This document shows positions 10,480 through 22,192 of a stretch of DNA of 64,000 nucleotides, piece after piece; the stretch's first letter is position 1; each line of letters begins with the position of its first letter. Below the pieces are notes generated by a model. The model saw only the letters and a program-made list of their open reading frames with translations, searched no databases and had not been told where the DNA came from. Origin of the DNA: Harmothoe impar (Eukaryota > Annelida > Polychaeta > Phyllodocida > Polynoidae). The stretch is from contig OX381710.1 of NCBI GenBank assembly GCA_947462335.1, positions 35,587,204 through 35,651,203 of the forward strand. The letters are read 5' to 3'. The position numbers and the translations under genes are program-made.

Positions 10480-13400
10480 AACAGTCCCCAACACAGAAGA
10501 CACAGCATCGCCCATCGACATCACGCCACATGACCCACAGACAATCCACAACGCTGCACCAGTGCGCGGGAAACCTGCCGACGTCCAAGCTACCCTGGAA
10601 GTCGTCCCCCCACCACTCCCCGACCTACACATGGAAGAAGGTGAGCAGAGTGTTTTGTTTATCAACATGGTCAATGGCAATATAGATCTACAATTCAAAG
10701 ATACCAACATCCCCAGTCTAGTAGACACAGGAGCCACCGTCTCTTGCATGAGAGAAGGTCTAGCCTCCACTCTATCGAAACTAGTTCCTCATGAGTTTTC
10801 ACGAATCAGGTCCAAAGTTTATCTTGCCGATGGAGCATTGTGTCACATCAAAAGAGCTATCAAAATCAAATTCAAAATTCAAGGCAAAACTTTCAGTCAT
10901 CAATTTGCAATTCTTCCAAATTGTTCATCACCAATCATATTGGGAACAGACTTTCTATCAAAAACTAAAAGCAAAATCAATTACTCCACTGACCCAACTC
11001 CAAAATCTCAACCAATCAGGGCAGTGAGAGCCATTTCGATACCTCCATTTTCCGAAATGGCCATAACAGGCCAAGTCACATGCTACCACTCAGTTAGTCA
11101 AATCAATGGTATAACAGACAATTTCGACAGATCAGACAAACTTCCAAATTACATCGTACAACGTTCAGTCGTGACACCTGACCAGAGAGACAGACACCCA
11201 CTGATATTATTGAATATCACATCTAGAATCTGTAAAATCCAGAAGGGTGAAATCGTAGCCTTATATACAAAAACAGACATAGACAAAGAAAATCATATAT
11301 TATCGACAGGCTACGAGGACACACAACCCGAGGAGACAGACATAGACATAGACATAGACAACAACTCTACTATCAGTGACAGTGCATCATCAACAGGGTC
11401 AGATAAAACATTCTATGTACCAACACCAACATACTCAGAGTATTCTGACTCTGACATGGATCAATCCATGTCAGACGACGAAGATCATATAAATATGGTA
11501 CAAGATACGACAGGTCACGACGAACAGGACATAGACAAAGACATGTACATAGGGAAGGACATAGACATAGAACCAGAAAAAGAAAAATCACACGTCTTCC
11601 AAAAACCAGACTGCCTCACAGAAGATCAATTCACAACATTTTGCCAATTAATTGAAGAATACGACGACATATTCGTGGGAAAAGATAATATGATTGGAAG
11701 AACCCATCTGTACACCCATAAAATCAACCTGATCCCAGACGCCAAACCCTTACAGTTCTACCCATTCAGAATGGCCCCGCACAAAGCTGAACGACTTGAA
11801 ATTGAATGTCAGAAGCTGGTAAAGCAGGACATTCTGGAGGAAACCAATACGGGTCCCTGGTCATCCAGAAGTTTTCTTGTAGAGAAAAAGAACGGGCAGG
11901 GTTACAGATTAGTGACAGATCTAAGATATGTGAATTCCCAATCCATCAACCAAGCACTTACATCACCACGAGCAGACGACAGCCTAGAAATGATTGGTGA
12001 GATGCGACCTGCCGTGTTCTCTAAAATGGATGCCCAACAAGGGTACTTCCAGATACCAATTAGAGAGGACGACAGGGACATCACAGCCTTTCTCACTAGG
12101 ACCAAGAAATATAGATACAAGACCATGCCTATGGGACTCGCCAGCAGTGCTCAGGCTTTCCAAGCTGTAGTCAACTTGATCCTACAGAACCTGCAGTACA
12201 AATGTGCAATCCCATACTTAGACGACATCTTGTGTTTATCACCTACCATAGACCAACACTTCATTGATTTAAGAAACATATTCGAAGCACTAAGAAATGG
12301 CAAACTGAAGCTGAAGAAAACCAAGTGCGAATTCTTCCTAGAGGAACTAGACTTCCTAGGAATGAAAGTCACCACTGACGGTATCAAACCATCCCCAGAC
12401 AAAGTCCACAAGATCCAGACATTCCCCACACCGAAGACCACAAAAGAGGTGCGGTCATTCACTGGACTCGCCCAATTCTATAGGAAATTCATCAAAGGGT
12501 TCAGTGAAATTGGTCGACCTCTATTCAACCTACTCAAAAATGGGAACAAATTTGTTTGGACAAAACAATGTGAGACTGCATTTCAGACCCTAAAGGACTC
12601 TATATGCAATGACGTCATCTTGCTGTACCCAGACTACAACAAACAGTTCCATCTTACCACAGATGCATCTGGTACAGCCCTGGGAGCTACTCTTTCCCAG
12701 GAGAAAGACGGCGTTCTACGACCAGTAGCCTTTGCGGGCAGAGCACTCCATGACCACGAAAAGAATTATGGCGCCACCCAAAGAGAACTATTGGGAGTAG
12801 TATTTGCAATAGAGTACTTCAGACACTACCTAGAAGGAAGACCATTCGAGTTATATACTGACCACCAAGCCCTCATCCACATGTTGACAAAATCAGATAA
12901 CAAAAACATGTGGGCAAGGTGGGCTCTCAAAATTCAACAATTTCAATTCAATATCAGACACATAAGAGGCAAATTAAATATACCATCAGACGTTATGTCA
13001 AGACGAGACTACCCACTAGACAAGACACCAATGACAGATCCTCCACCAAAACCCAAAGCCATAAGGGTGCAACATAGAATTATGTTTGAGGATGACATAC
13101 ACACACAGAAATTCAAAGAAGACGAACCACCATTGACACTACCAAAACGACTACCCAAATCAATCCTGAAGAGAAACTCCACCCATCACTTCTATTGTGA
13201 ATGTATGGAAGAAAGCACAGAAGTTATAGAAGAAGTAAAACGATTGACCCCCAACCTCAGAGCAAATCCTGACATCCCAAGTACCAAATTACATCATTTT
13301 GGGCTTCCACAAACAGAATACAAGGGACTGTTAGCAGCCATAGTGGCCTCGGTACAACAGGAAGTGGATTCAGCTGCACGACCGGTCCCAGGCCACGCCC

Positions 13401-15142
13401 CACAGCAGCTGACAGTACCCTCTACATCCCTAGAAGCCCTATCAACATTCATAGAAGAAACTCAAACAAAACAAATAGAGCAGGTTGCGGCGACCCGACC
13501 GGTCCCAGGCCACACCCCGGCACCGCAACCTAAGAAAACCACAGATAAACCAAAAACAAAGAAGAAAAATGAGAAGCCTAGAAGAGATGCTACAGACATG
13601 GCAAAACACTTGGCCAATCAGACCAATCATCTGATTGAAATGATAGAGAGCCTCTCTGACCCACAGATCTCCATACTCAACCTGAAAAGAGAACAGAGAT
13701 ATAATTTACATACGAAAGCTATCATCATGTATTTAGAGAACGGACAGGTACCCAACGACAAAAACAAGAAGGAAACGGAGCAATTTATCAAAATAGCTGA
13801 TGACCACATCATGCTGAATGATATTCTGGTCCATATCAACACGGTACTATGGAAGAAACACAAGGAATTCTCATTCCAACCCGTCATCCCAGATGACATG
13901 AAACTTCCCATCTTGAAGCTTTTTCACGACCTCCCAATGGCAGGACACGCTGGCGCACAAAGAATGCTGTCGACCATGCTTCCCAAAGTATATTGGAAGA
14001 GCATGGCGGCCGACGTCCAGAAATTCACAGCGACCTGCCACGTCTGTTTGAAAGCCAAAAAGATGAACCTAACCAACAACCTGCCAATGACGGCCCATAG
14101 TACCCCTTCTTACCCATTCCAGTTCGTTCACATAGATGCCATAGGCCCACTACCACCAACACCAGGAAAGAATGTATACATTCAGGTAGTGGTCGACAGG
14201 TTCTCTAAATTCTGCATAGCTTACCCTACTACATCACTGGACGCGGAAACAACTACCGCAGAATTCATAGAGAAGGTTGTTCTGGCCGAGGGTATACCAA
14301 CATACCTCCAGTCAGACAATGGAACGTCATATAAAAATTCAAAATTCAGAAACATGACATCTTCCCTCAACATAAAACATGTCTTCAGCTCGGCCTATAG
14401 ACCAAAATCGAACGGCCAGGCTGAGAGATATGTGAAGACGCTGTCTGAAGGCATACGGGCCTACTGTGAGGAACACCAGGACACATGGGATGTATTCCTA
14501 CCACACCTCGTGTTCTCCATCAACAACACAGAGTCCGCCACCACTGCCTTCACACCGTTCTTCATTATGAAGGGAAGGAACCCAAACACCATAATAGACA
14601 ACAAACTCAACCAGGAAGAAGAGAAAAGTCTAAATCTCCACATCATTGACAAATTAAAGAAAATAGACTACACATACAATCAGGTCATTGAAAACATCGA
14701 AAAGAGGACAGAACAAATGAGACAACAACACGACAAAAAGGCAAAACCTACAAAGGTGCAGAAAGAATCACTAGTGTATGTCAAGGTACCCCGACTGATG
14801 GATAGAACAAAATGTTTGAAACTTCAGAAAGTGTACTCCGGTCCATACATAGTGTGCAAATTCGTCTCAAAAACATCCGTCCTCCTCAAATCTGTGATCA
14901 CAATGAAGACAATGAAAAACCCAGTCCATGTAGATAGACTGAAACCCGTACGTCACGTTAGAAATAACGATTTCATTCACAGACTCATTGACCCGAACGA
15001 CGACCTCATAACCAAACTATGGAAGAAAGACGGAGATTCATATAAAGCGAGACCAGCGCTTCTACAAACCAAAAATATATATAAAGCAAAGCCGGCCCAC
15101 TCCAAGGTCAAGAGGAGGACACCGGTAGGATTAAAACCATAA
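10439..15142 (+). CDS. pol: Pol polyprotein (PR-RT-RNaseH-integrase)
   Basis: Enzymes for reverse transcription and integration. The frame is open from 10247, but its first about 64 codons overlap gag out of frame and are threonine-rich filler, so expression by -1 frameshift near 10439 is more likely than an independent start. Numbering from 10247: aspartic protease DTGA near 160; reverse transcriptase about 510-700 with YLDD near 657; RNase H about 800-920 beginning at TTDASG near 806; integrase H-H-C-C zinc finger about 1226-1275; catalytic core with D near 1296, SDNG near 1356 and E near 1392; C-terminal GPY/F motif (SGPY) near 1530. An acidic, aspartate-rich linker (about 365-440) separates protease from RT. 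No stop or frameshift is seen. Confidence 0.95.
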   Translation, partial: LDCHPMDRPHQDDKTVPNTEDTASPIDITPHDPQTIHNAAPVRGKPADVQATLEVVPPPLPDLHMEEGEQSVLFINMVNGNIDLQFKDTNIPSLVDTGATVSCMREGLASTLSKLVPHEFSRIRSKVYLADGALCHIKRAIKIKFKIQGKTFSHQFAILPNCSSPIILGTDFLSKTKSKINYSTDPTPKSQPIRAVRAISIPPFSEMAITGQVTCYHSVSQINGITDNFDRSDKLPNYIVQRSVVTPDQRDRHPLILLNITSRICKIQKGEIVALYTKTDIDKENHILSTGYEDTQPEETDIDIDIDNNSTISDSASSTGSDKTFYVPTPTYSEYSDSDMDQSMSDDEDHINMVQDTTGHDEQDIDKDMYIGKDIDIEPEKEKSHVFQKPDCLTEDQFTTFCQLIEEYDDIFVGKDNMIGRTHLYTHKINLIPDAKPLQFYPFRMAPHKAERLEIECQKLVKQDILEETNTGPWSSRSFLVEKKNGQGYRLVTDLRYVNSQSINQALTSPRADDSLEMIGEMRPAVFSKMDAQQGYFQIPIREDDRDITAFLTRTKKYRYKTMPMGLASSAQAFQAVVNLILQNLQYKCAIPYLDDILCLSPTIDQHFIDLRNIFEALRNGKLKLKKTKCEFFLEELDFLGMKVTTDGIKPSPDKVHKIQTFPTPKTTKEVRSFTGLAQFYRKFIKGFSEIGRPLFNLLKNGNKFVWTKQCETAFQTLKDSICNDVILLYPDYNKQFHLTTDASGTALGATLSQEKDGVLRPVAFAGRALHDHEKNYGATQRELLGVVFAIEYFRHYLEGRPFELYTDHQALIHMLTKSDNKNMWARWALKIQQFQFNIRHIRGKLNIPSDVMSRRDYPLDKTPMTDPPPKPKAIRVQHRIMFEDDIHTQKFKEDEPPLTLPKRLPKSILKRNSTHHFYCECMEESTEVIEEVKRLTPNLRANPDIPSTKLHHFGLPQTEYKGLLAAIVASVQQEVDSAARPVPGHAPQQLTVPSTSLEALSTFIEETQTKQIEQVAATRPVPGHTPAPQPKKTTDKPKTKKKNEKPRRDATDMAKHLANQTNHLIEMIESLSDPQISILNLKREQRYNLHTKAIIMYLENGQVPNDKNKKETEQFIKIADDHIMLNDILVHINTVLWKKHKEFSFQPVIPDDMKLPILKLFHDLPMAGHAGAQRMLSTMLPKVYWKSMAADVQKFTATCHVCLKAKKMNLTNNLPMTAHSTPSYPFQFVHIDAIGPLPPTPGKNVYIQVVVDRFSKFCIAYPTTSLDAETTTAEFIEKVVLAEGIPTYLQSDNGTSYKNSKFRNMTSSLNIKHVFSSAYRPKSNGQAERYVKTLSEGIRAYCEEHQDTWDVFLPHLVFSINNTESATTAFTPFFIMKGRNPNTIIDNKLNQEEEKSLNLHIIDKLKKIDYTYNQVIENIEKRTEQMRQQHDKKAKPTKVQKESLVYVKVPRLMDRTKCLKLQKVYSGPYIVCKFVSKTSVLLKSVITMKTMKNPVHVDRLKPVRHVRNNDFIHRLIDPNDDLITKLWKKDGDSYKARPALLQTKNIYKAKPAHSKVKRRTPVGLKP

Positions 15143-16013
15143 TATAAACTATACAATTGATAAGAGGAAAAGAGTTATCACCTATATTACATAAACAACA
15201 AAAAGCTCACTATACTATCGCTACTATCACAAAGAGACACCAACTGTCATATATTATCGACTTTATTACCAAAAGGATCGACACTGACTACTACAAACTA
15301 CTATTATCACTATTACTATTATAATGATTCACAAAGAATCACGACTGACACACCAATCACCATAAAGAATACTGGAATACAGTATTTATCATCAAAAAGC
15401 GCACAAGCTTCATCAACTATTATTATTATAACTTATAATCCATCTATACCCATTTCACCACACAAGTAAGTGGCAAGGCGACTCCATATTATTGCTGCTC
15501 CTTTAACAAACTGACACTTCAAATAGAACTATTATCAACATGTCAAAATCCGACATGAAAGGACAGTTTGCGCACTCTTATTAACCCCCCCATAGACCAG
15601 TGGAAAAGCGATGTATGCAGGCGGCCGCCCGCATGCATCGCAGGTGTCAACAACACCAGGAGGATGACCGCAATCTGAGCCCTGAATGGCGCCACCACTG
15701 GAGCGCGCAAACAAAAGCTCCACTTATGGGAGTGTGATAACGACCAACATGGCAGGGTGACATAGCCACCACCCTGTACCCAGACCAAAGGGTATAAGTT
15801 CCCACACATCCCCCCATCTTTCCACAGTCACCCAGTGACCACACCCCTACACACATCGATTCAGTCAGGAGCAGCCCACAGTTAATTTGGTAGATCCCCG
15901 CCAGTACTGCGCACTTACACTCATCCTTCAACAACTATCGACTATCAACTATTACTACTACAAACGATCGACTACTACTATTATTACTATCAAATCCCAA
16001 CAACTCGGGAATC
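15143..16013 (+). other. Non-coding spacer between pol and env
   Basis: It is rich in ACTATTATTACTA-type words. No open frame of note lies on the + strand before env; env is probably made from a spliced RNA, but I could not choose an acceptor with confidence. Minus-strand open frames here show no recognisable domain. Confidence 0.5.
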
Positions 16014-18623
16014 ATGAGGTATACACTCTACCTCCTATTAATCATCACACACATCATTTACACGGCAGCACAACCAATAGTGAGGCAAAATATCGGCCTC
16101 ATCTACGAACAGCTGCCGGGACAAATCATCACCGGTCATGACCTACACGAGGTCATACTGGCCATCCCCTACAACATCCCAATGGCTCCTCGTCCGAAGC
16201 CACTCATTTACAACACCATCAGGACTCTTCAACTGACTTCACTAGGACCCCATGACAGCCATGACGCCAAGATGTTACAACAAGCTGCTGACCTCGACCG
16301 ACTACTACAAAACGTAGATATTAACATTATTAAGACTTTAAAGAACATTGCACACTTCCTCTCGGATCCTATTACTAACAGGCCAAAGAGAGCTATCCTA
16401 GGATTCTTAGGGGAGCTCTTCAAATCCATCTTCGGCCTGGCAAGTACTAGAGACATGGATTCTATTATCAACGTCATACATCATCTAGATGCTAAAATTG
16501 GTACACTGGCCGACGTCAATGTTAAAACTGCACAAGGATTACATGACGTCACCCAGCAACACCAGCAGTTTCTAGACACATATATAAAACAACAGGACGT
16601 TGTACAGGAATCCCTACTCAATATTACCGAATCCATAGACTCATGGTCTGATGATTTCTCCACAACTCTAACCTCCATCCAAGCCGACCAGGATCGTAGG
16701 ATTACCCAGTCAGCCATCATATCGGCTCAGGTAATTGTCCTAATGACCAGGATCGCCTACCAACAAGGGTTATACAAAGTGGAAAATTCTCTCAGATTAT
16801 TGTCCACTGGAATATTAGCACCGGATATGATCCAACCCACAGAACTAGCCCTCAAGCTAGCCACCTTAGATACACAACTCAAAATTAGGAACCCAGGATC
16901 CGAGGTAACCATTATTGACACCGCATATTACTATTCACAACCAGTTGCACTATACACCTATTCCAAAACTCACTTATACATTCATATTAATGTTATCATT
17001 TCTGCCACAGACGCAGCATTTAACTTATATCAAGTAATTACAACCCATGTCCCCATTAACACCGAAAATACGACAAGTTCTGGATCTACCCTATTACACA
17101 CTGACAAAACTTTCCTCGCTGTCAACGAGGCAGAGACATTGTATTTAGAGATGACAAACGCAGATCTGCTTACGTGCCAAGGCTCGATACTGAAAGTATG
17201 TGCTAGGACCATGCCTAGAATACGCAGTGACCAGCCAACCTGCCTCATGGCGGCCTTTAAAGGTAACCAGGCAGACATAGCCAGACTCTGCACATTTCAA
17301 GTACACCCTCTGAGACCCATACAAACCCGTGCTATAGCTATTGGTAAAGATAAATATTTAGTAACCACTAACAGGGAGTACTACCACGTCATCTGTCAGC
17401 ACATGACACCAACTACTAAGAAAGCTTCGGCCTACGCAGTTATTGGTGTCCCATGTATGTGCCACTTACAGTTTGACTCATTGTACCTCCCAAACACCAA
17501 AATTCCTTGTAACGAATCTTCTTCAACACATTTTCTAATGCACGCGGCCAATACACCCATACTACTCGCACTCACAAACAATCTGAACATCACAGCATCA
17601 TCACTACACCACGACCCAATACACATACCACATCTACATACACAAGCTATCATCAAATCTATGACAAACATCAGCAAGTTGTCATCAGACATTACATTGG
17701 ACCTGGAACCCTTCACCAGGAATATCCTAATAGAAGCCACCAACGCAGCAGACATCTTAGACCGACCCATCCAGGACACACCCATACGAGAGAACATAGC
17801 TAGCTTCTTCGCTAGCCCTGTATGGAACTATATAGTACCAGTCACTTGCATTCTAAACGCCGTAGGATTCTTCTACTTATTATATGTATCCAAAGGAAAA
17901 GCACTGTTCGCGACCATCCCAACCGTTAGTGCTCGACCCAACAACATTTCTTGGAAATTTATTAACCCCATCCCCCAGAGTGAAACCAAAGAAAACCACA
18001 CTATCAATCTAGATCAATACGTTGATGCCCATAACATTTTTACCCTAATATTTATAGCTTTAATCGTATACGCTGTTATCAAAACCATCTTCAAGTGTAA
18101 AAACAAGATTGCACGTCACTTTGGAATGACAAACTCTGGACATAAGACCAATCCTACTATTACTCTCAAAATTTACCAAGGACACGTCAACCACACCATA
18201 CCACTACTATCCCTACCCTACGAACGTGACTCTATTGTTAATGAATTCATCCCAACTCTGACGGCCATCTCTGCCCTGTCATGCCCATACCCACGCATAA
18301 ACATGACATGGAACGGCCCCATATCATTCAACATCAACGGAAAACAGAAATCATACTATCTACCCAACCATATCATACTACCACTAGCGGCACGGTTTTC
18401 TATCATACCGGCCCTGAAAGACGACACCACCACCACAGGATTAACCCTTAAGACTATTGAAATAACTACATCCCTACATCCGACTGAAACCCAAGACAAC
18501 ATCGACATCGACCCCGACAGTGACAACACTACGTCACTTATCAAAAACCCAAAAGACATGACAACTACCGAACTATTGACAGCCATTGTTATGAAAAAGA
18601 GTGAGACAGGAAATGAAACATAA
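16014..18623 (+). CDS. env: Env fusion glycoprotein, baculovirus-F-like
   Basis: Membrane glycoprotein of 869 residues, expected to mediate attachment and membrane fusion. A hydrophobic signal peptide covers residues 1-20. A furin-type site RPKR at 123-126 is followed by a glycine/phenylalanine-rich fusion-peptide-like stretch (AILGFLGELFKSIFG), the arrangement of the F-like envelopes of errantiviruses and baculoviruses. A heptad-like coiled coil follows (about 145-230). Many NXS/T sites are present. A transmembrane segment lies at about 604-626 and, unusually, a second at about 675-693, with about 175 residues beyond it. The frame is intact. Family placement is inferred from motif order, not a search. 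Confidence 0.88.
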   Translation: MRYTLYLLLIITHIIYTAAQPIVRQNIGLIYEQLPGQIITGHDLHEVILAIPYNIPMAPRPKPLIYNTIRTLQLTSLGPHDSHDAKMLQQAADLDRLLQNVDINIIKTLKNIAHFLSDPITNRPKRAILGFLGELFKSIFGLASTRDMDSIINVIHHLDAKIGTLADVNVKTAQGLHDVTQQHQQFLDTYIKQQDVVQESLLNITESIDSWSDDFSTTLTSIQADQDRRITQSAIISAQVIVLMTRIAYQQGLYKVENSLRLLSTGILAPDMIQPTELALKLATLDTQLKIRNPGSEVTIIDTAYYYSQPVALYTYSKTHLYIHINVIISATDAAFNLYQVITTHVPINTENTTSSGSTLLHTDKTFLAVNEAETLYLEMTNADLLTCQGSILKVCARTMPRIRSDQPTCLMAAFKGNQADIARLCTFQVHPLRPIQTRAIAIGKDKYLVTTNREYYHVICQHMTPTTKKASAYAVIGVPCMCHLQFDSLYLPNTKIPCNESSSTHFLMHAANTPILLALTNNLNITASSLHHDPIHIPHLHTQAIIKSMTNISKLSSDITLDLEPFTRNILIEATNAADILDRPIQDTPIRENIASFFASPVWNYIVPVTCILNAVGFFYLLYVSKGKALFATIPTVSARPNNISWKFINPIPQSETKENHTINLDQYVDAHNIFTLIFIALIVYAVIKTIFKCKNKIARHFGMTNSGHKTNPTITLKIYQGHVNHTIPLLSLPYERDSIVNEFIPTLTAISALSCPYPRINMTWNGPISFNINGKQKSYYLPNHIILPLAARFSIIPALKDDTTTTGLTLKTIEITTSLHPTETQDNIDIDPDSDNTTSLIKNPKDMTTTELLTAIVMKKSETGNET

Positions 18624-19269
18624 AAATTTATTATAGAAGGTGATAACTCAGAACGAACTTCCTCCATTGCCCCTCGACATTGAGAATGAATATCAAAGAT
18701 CAAGTATTGCCAAAGATCATTGCATAAACAAAATACACTGCTCAAAACCTATTGTTATACATGTACTATCATACCATACTAAGTATTACACATGGCCTAT
18801 GTAAACGCTTAGTACATCTATATTATTATTGAAACGAATTTCTTACAGCTTCCTATCGTATAAATTGATTGTATTATAGACTAGGACGGAAGCGCGACAT
18901 ATAGTAACAGTACGTCACATTACTATTACCACTGTACCACGACTCGTATTAGGTGAATAATTGGTAAGGTTAAAAGCTTCCAGAAATGTATAATCATATA
19001 AATAGAACGGAAGCGAGACATATAGTACCAGTACGTTACCATTGAAATATTATTAATTTACCACTGCATAACATGTATGTAAAAACACCGTATAAACCTA
19101 GAAAATGTGATTAAGAACCTAGTCATAGTCATAGCATAAGATAGATATATCAAAAACCATAAAATACAAAAAAAATGTTCATACAAAATACTTTTGAAGC
19201 GTGACATAACTCTTCCTCTACGACTTCTCGGCCTGCACGAGGGCGTGCAGGAGTTGTATTGGGGGGTGC
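18624..19269 (+). other. 3' non-coding region and polypurine tract
   Basis: It contains two copies of a GGAAGCG(C/A)GACATATAGTA motif (about 18900 and 19013). The segment just before the LTR, TTGGGGGGTGC (19259-19269), is the candidate polypurine tract for plus-strand priming, though one C and one T make it imperfect. Confidence 0.6.
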
Positions 19270-20136
19270 TGTCACGCCACAAAACCCCTTATTATACCTT
19301 CATCAATTGTATTACGTCATATTACGTCATATTACGTCATAATTATGATTTATGATTATTAATATTCATATTTATTATTATTTGTATTACGCACAATACT
19401 TTATACATATTTTCAATCCATATGTCCATCAAAGTACACCTAGACGTCAGACATACCTTTACTCATTAAGCCAAGCAAACTAGCCCCCACACATAATTAA
19501 CCCATAGATCACAAACAGACCCTTATCCCATGGACAATAGGTAACGGTCGGCCTGTCCAGACGACAAGGCACCGACCGGTCACCTATACACAAAACAAAT
19601 GAACTATATGTTGACCCCAAGGATTAACTGTCAACACATAAAACAATGCTATAAAGCTGGACACCCTTAATCAGTGTGGCACCGCCAAAGCCACTTGAGC
19701 CGGCTGGAGGCCACCTGGAAGGTGGGCGACAAAGCCCCCATGTGTGCATGCTACCTATTATGTAATCCATTACCCATAATGCACTGGACCCAGGCTCCCC
19801 AACCCGCGGTCCAGCGCACACCACATGTTAAAGCCATGAATATATAATTATCCAATCAAATGTCAAATGTATATTATCCAATGAAAACCACTGTTACATC
19901 TACTTCCGGTCACATGGGCACCCCCTCCACCTGCCGGGCACCTGTACTTATACCCCGGTCAGATGGAGGAGGAAATCACTTATCATCTTGCAACCATCAG
20001 TAACTTATATACTGAGCCCTAGTGACTGGTACTCTGATATTAATATTATTATTAATAAAAGATACCGAGTATTGAAACTGACGTCTCACCTCATCTTTAC
20101 ATCCCCATTGATGTGGAAGGGTTTTCCCTAGCCACA
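19270..20136 (+). repeat. 3' LTR of the Gypsy element
   Basis: 867 bp, TG...CA, apparently identical to the 5' LTR (constant offset 11,305). The poly(A) signal is at 20054-20059. It is followed by the second GATG at 20137-20140. Confidence 0.97.
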
Positions 20137-22192
20137 GATGCACCCAACATAAACGAACACAACCGGGGAAAGAATGAGCTGGCGGAAGGGGACGACTGTG
20201 CTCTACCTGGGAAGGCTCAGCAGGAGATAGATGCGCTGGAGGAGGAGGAAGAAGCCCTGGACATGACTAAAGGTAAAATTGTATGGTATATTATATGTGT
20301 TAAACCTGAAGCTAAAATATGTGAATGCAAATTTTTTTTTTTAATGGAGTAGCGTTTATTAAATAGCAAAAAAAAATTAAAATTTTGAATCAATTCTGTG
20401 CCACAACACCTTAAAGAAATTTATATTTTCTCCTGTTAGTATTAACTCTGCATGCAGAACGGTAGTTGTTTTAATCACACAGTAACGTGTAATATTTTTT
20501 GCAGGCTCAATGCAGATGATAGAACACGATTCCAACGCGTTCCGCGACCCGTCAAAGAGCAATGACGACTATTGGGATGAAGATCCTACACGCGAACCAA
20601 CCCTGTGCGAGTTATGGCAAGAGACACCGGGCTTGTACGACAAAAGTCAGAGGGCCAACATGACGGAAGACAAGGATACCATAATAAAACGTTTCTCCAC
20701 AATACTAAAAGTTCCCCGTGAGTGTGCCCTTTTTTAAAAAACACAAAATTCATAAATATTATTCCAAATCAGGTAATAAGTTAGTTCTATTGTGTGGAAT
20801 GGTGTAATTCCTTTTTTTGTAACTGTGTAATAAGTCATTTTATTTCCCTGAATATATGTCATAATGTATTACTTAATTAATTTGATTAAATTATTTTGCT
20901 TCACGTCACATGACTTTTTTTTGGGATTTAATGCAATGTAGCATAATTTTTTAACAGCGGAGCAGATAATGCTGAGAATGAACGCCATAAGGAACTTGTT
21001 TCAAAAGATGCATCGGGTTGCTAAGAGCGGGATGGAACCGGTGGGACAGACCAAACGCCAGAAGGAGGTGTTGAGGTTGGCTTGGTTTCTACGCAACCAC
21101 ATTTCCGTCGCGGACACCCTCACGTGCTACAAAAGGGTCAGCCCTCGACACAACTCTACCCCTAGGAGGAAGAAGGAGCAGGAGCAGCAGGTATGTACTC
21201 CCACTCCATATAACTGGAAAAAAAATTGAAAAAAATATATAAATTACATTTTTGTAGCCCTCCATTTGTTATAGTAAAGTAACAGGATACCGGTACATGA
21301 TATTGTATTATGTCACATGCAAGTTACTTTGTGAATAAAATATATATGGGATGAGGTACAACTCTACCTTATTTTTCAAAAAATAATTAATTCCATAAAG
21401 ATATACTGTAATGCCTATTTTTTTTATATTTTTCAGAACCTGTTCAACAACAGCTTGACCCCAATAGACAATACTGCCGCTGCACTGACGCAATCAGAAA
21501 AGGGATCAGGGGACGAGGAGATACAGGAAGTGGACTGTGAAATTCTGCCAAACACCAAGCACTTCAGTCGTAATGACCGTATTAGCACAAAGGAGGGAGT
21601 AGCTGTGTCAGCAAAACGGTCTCTCAGGTTAGGAGTGCAAGAGGAAGCGCCCCCTACCAAAAAGACCAAGAACCCTGCACAGGTAAAAAGTTCTGCCAAA
21701 GGTAAGCCTTCCACCACTGCTGATGTGAAAGGCACCACACCTGCCAGCCCGTACAACTTCACTTCCGCTGCTCAACGTAAAGCTATGATGGTGGGGAAGC
21801 AGCGAAAAGTGGGTGAGACCTCCCGTCCATATGACACAAGTGTCACGACACAGGACTGGTATGACAGTAGTGGACCTTCAGCAAGGAAGGCAAAGGAGGA
21901 GGAGAAGAAAAAAGGTGAAAAAGAGAAGGAGAAAGAAATAACACAAATTATGATAGACAGGAACAAGGCTATACAGAGCATGAGTGATGGGATTGAACGT
22001 TGGAGGCAGGATGCTGCTGTGCCCTCAACTGCACGCCCCCCCCCTCAAGAGGAAACACCTGAGCAGACGTGGGCCCGCAGCCTCATCCCATATCTCATGT
22101 CCATGGATGAGGACACGCGTGACGAATTCATGGTCCATGTGCTGTCCATTGCAGTCAAGGCCAAGAAGGGCAAATGGGTGCCTTCAACATAA
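20137..22192 (+). pseudogene. Harbinger AT-hook/MADF protein, distal exons
   Basis: Downstream of the right LTR the interrupted frame resumes. I read coding segments 20137-20272, 20505-20717, 20958-21190 and 21437-22192 (stop TAA). All introns are GT-AG (donors GTAAAA, GTGAGT, GTATGT; acceptors TTTTTTGCAG, TTTTTTAACAG, TTTTTCAG), and phases fit throughout (1, 1, 0). With the upstream part the uninterrupted protein would be about 618 residues. Residues about 252-335 look like a MADF (SANT-like) domain: acidic lead, LCELWQETPGLYD, a helix ending in KVP, then RNLFQKM and a basic stretch. The tail has lysine/glutamate-rich coiled-coil sequence and a conserved-looking C-terminus (LIPYLMSMDEDTRDEF). 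It transcribes toward the transposase gene. Confidence 0.85.

Larger units (their letters stand above)
7965..20136 (+). mobile_element. Ty3/Gypsy retrovirus-like LTR element with env
   Basis: The 12,172-bp element is bounded by 867-bp direct LTRs (TG...CA ends) and a 4-bp GATG duplication (7961-7964 and 20137-20140). Order is LTR, PBS, gag, pol (PR-RT-RNaseH-IN with GPY/F), env, polypurine tract, LTR, so it is Ty3/Gypsy. A RPKR cleavage site followed by a fusion-peptide-like stretch puts env in the baculovirus F-like group used by insect errantiviruses. All three ORFs are open and the LTRs look identical by eye, so it is very young and may be active. It sits inside exon 1 of a Harbinger gene. 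Confidence 0.97.
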
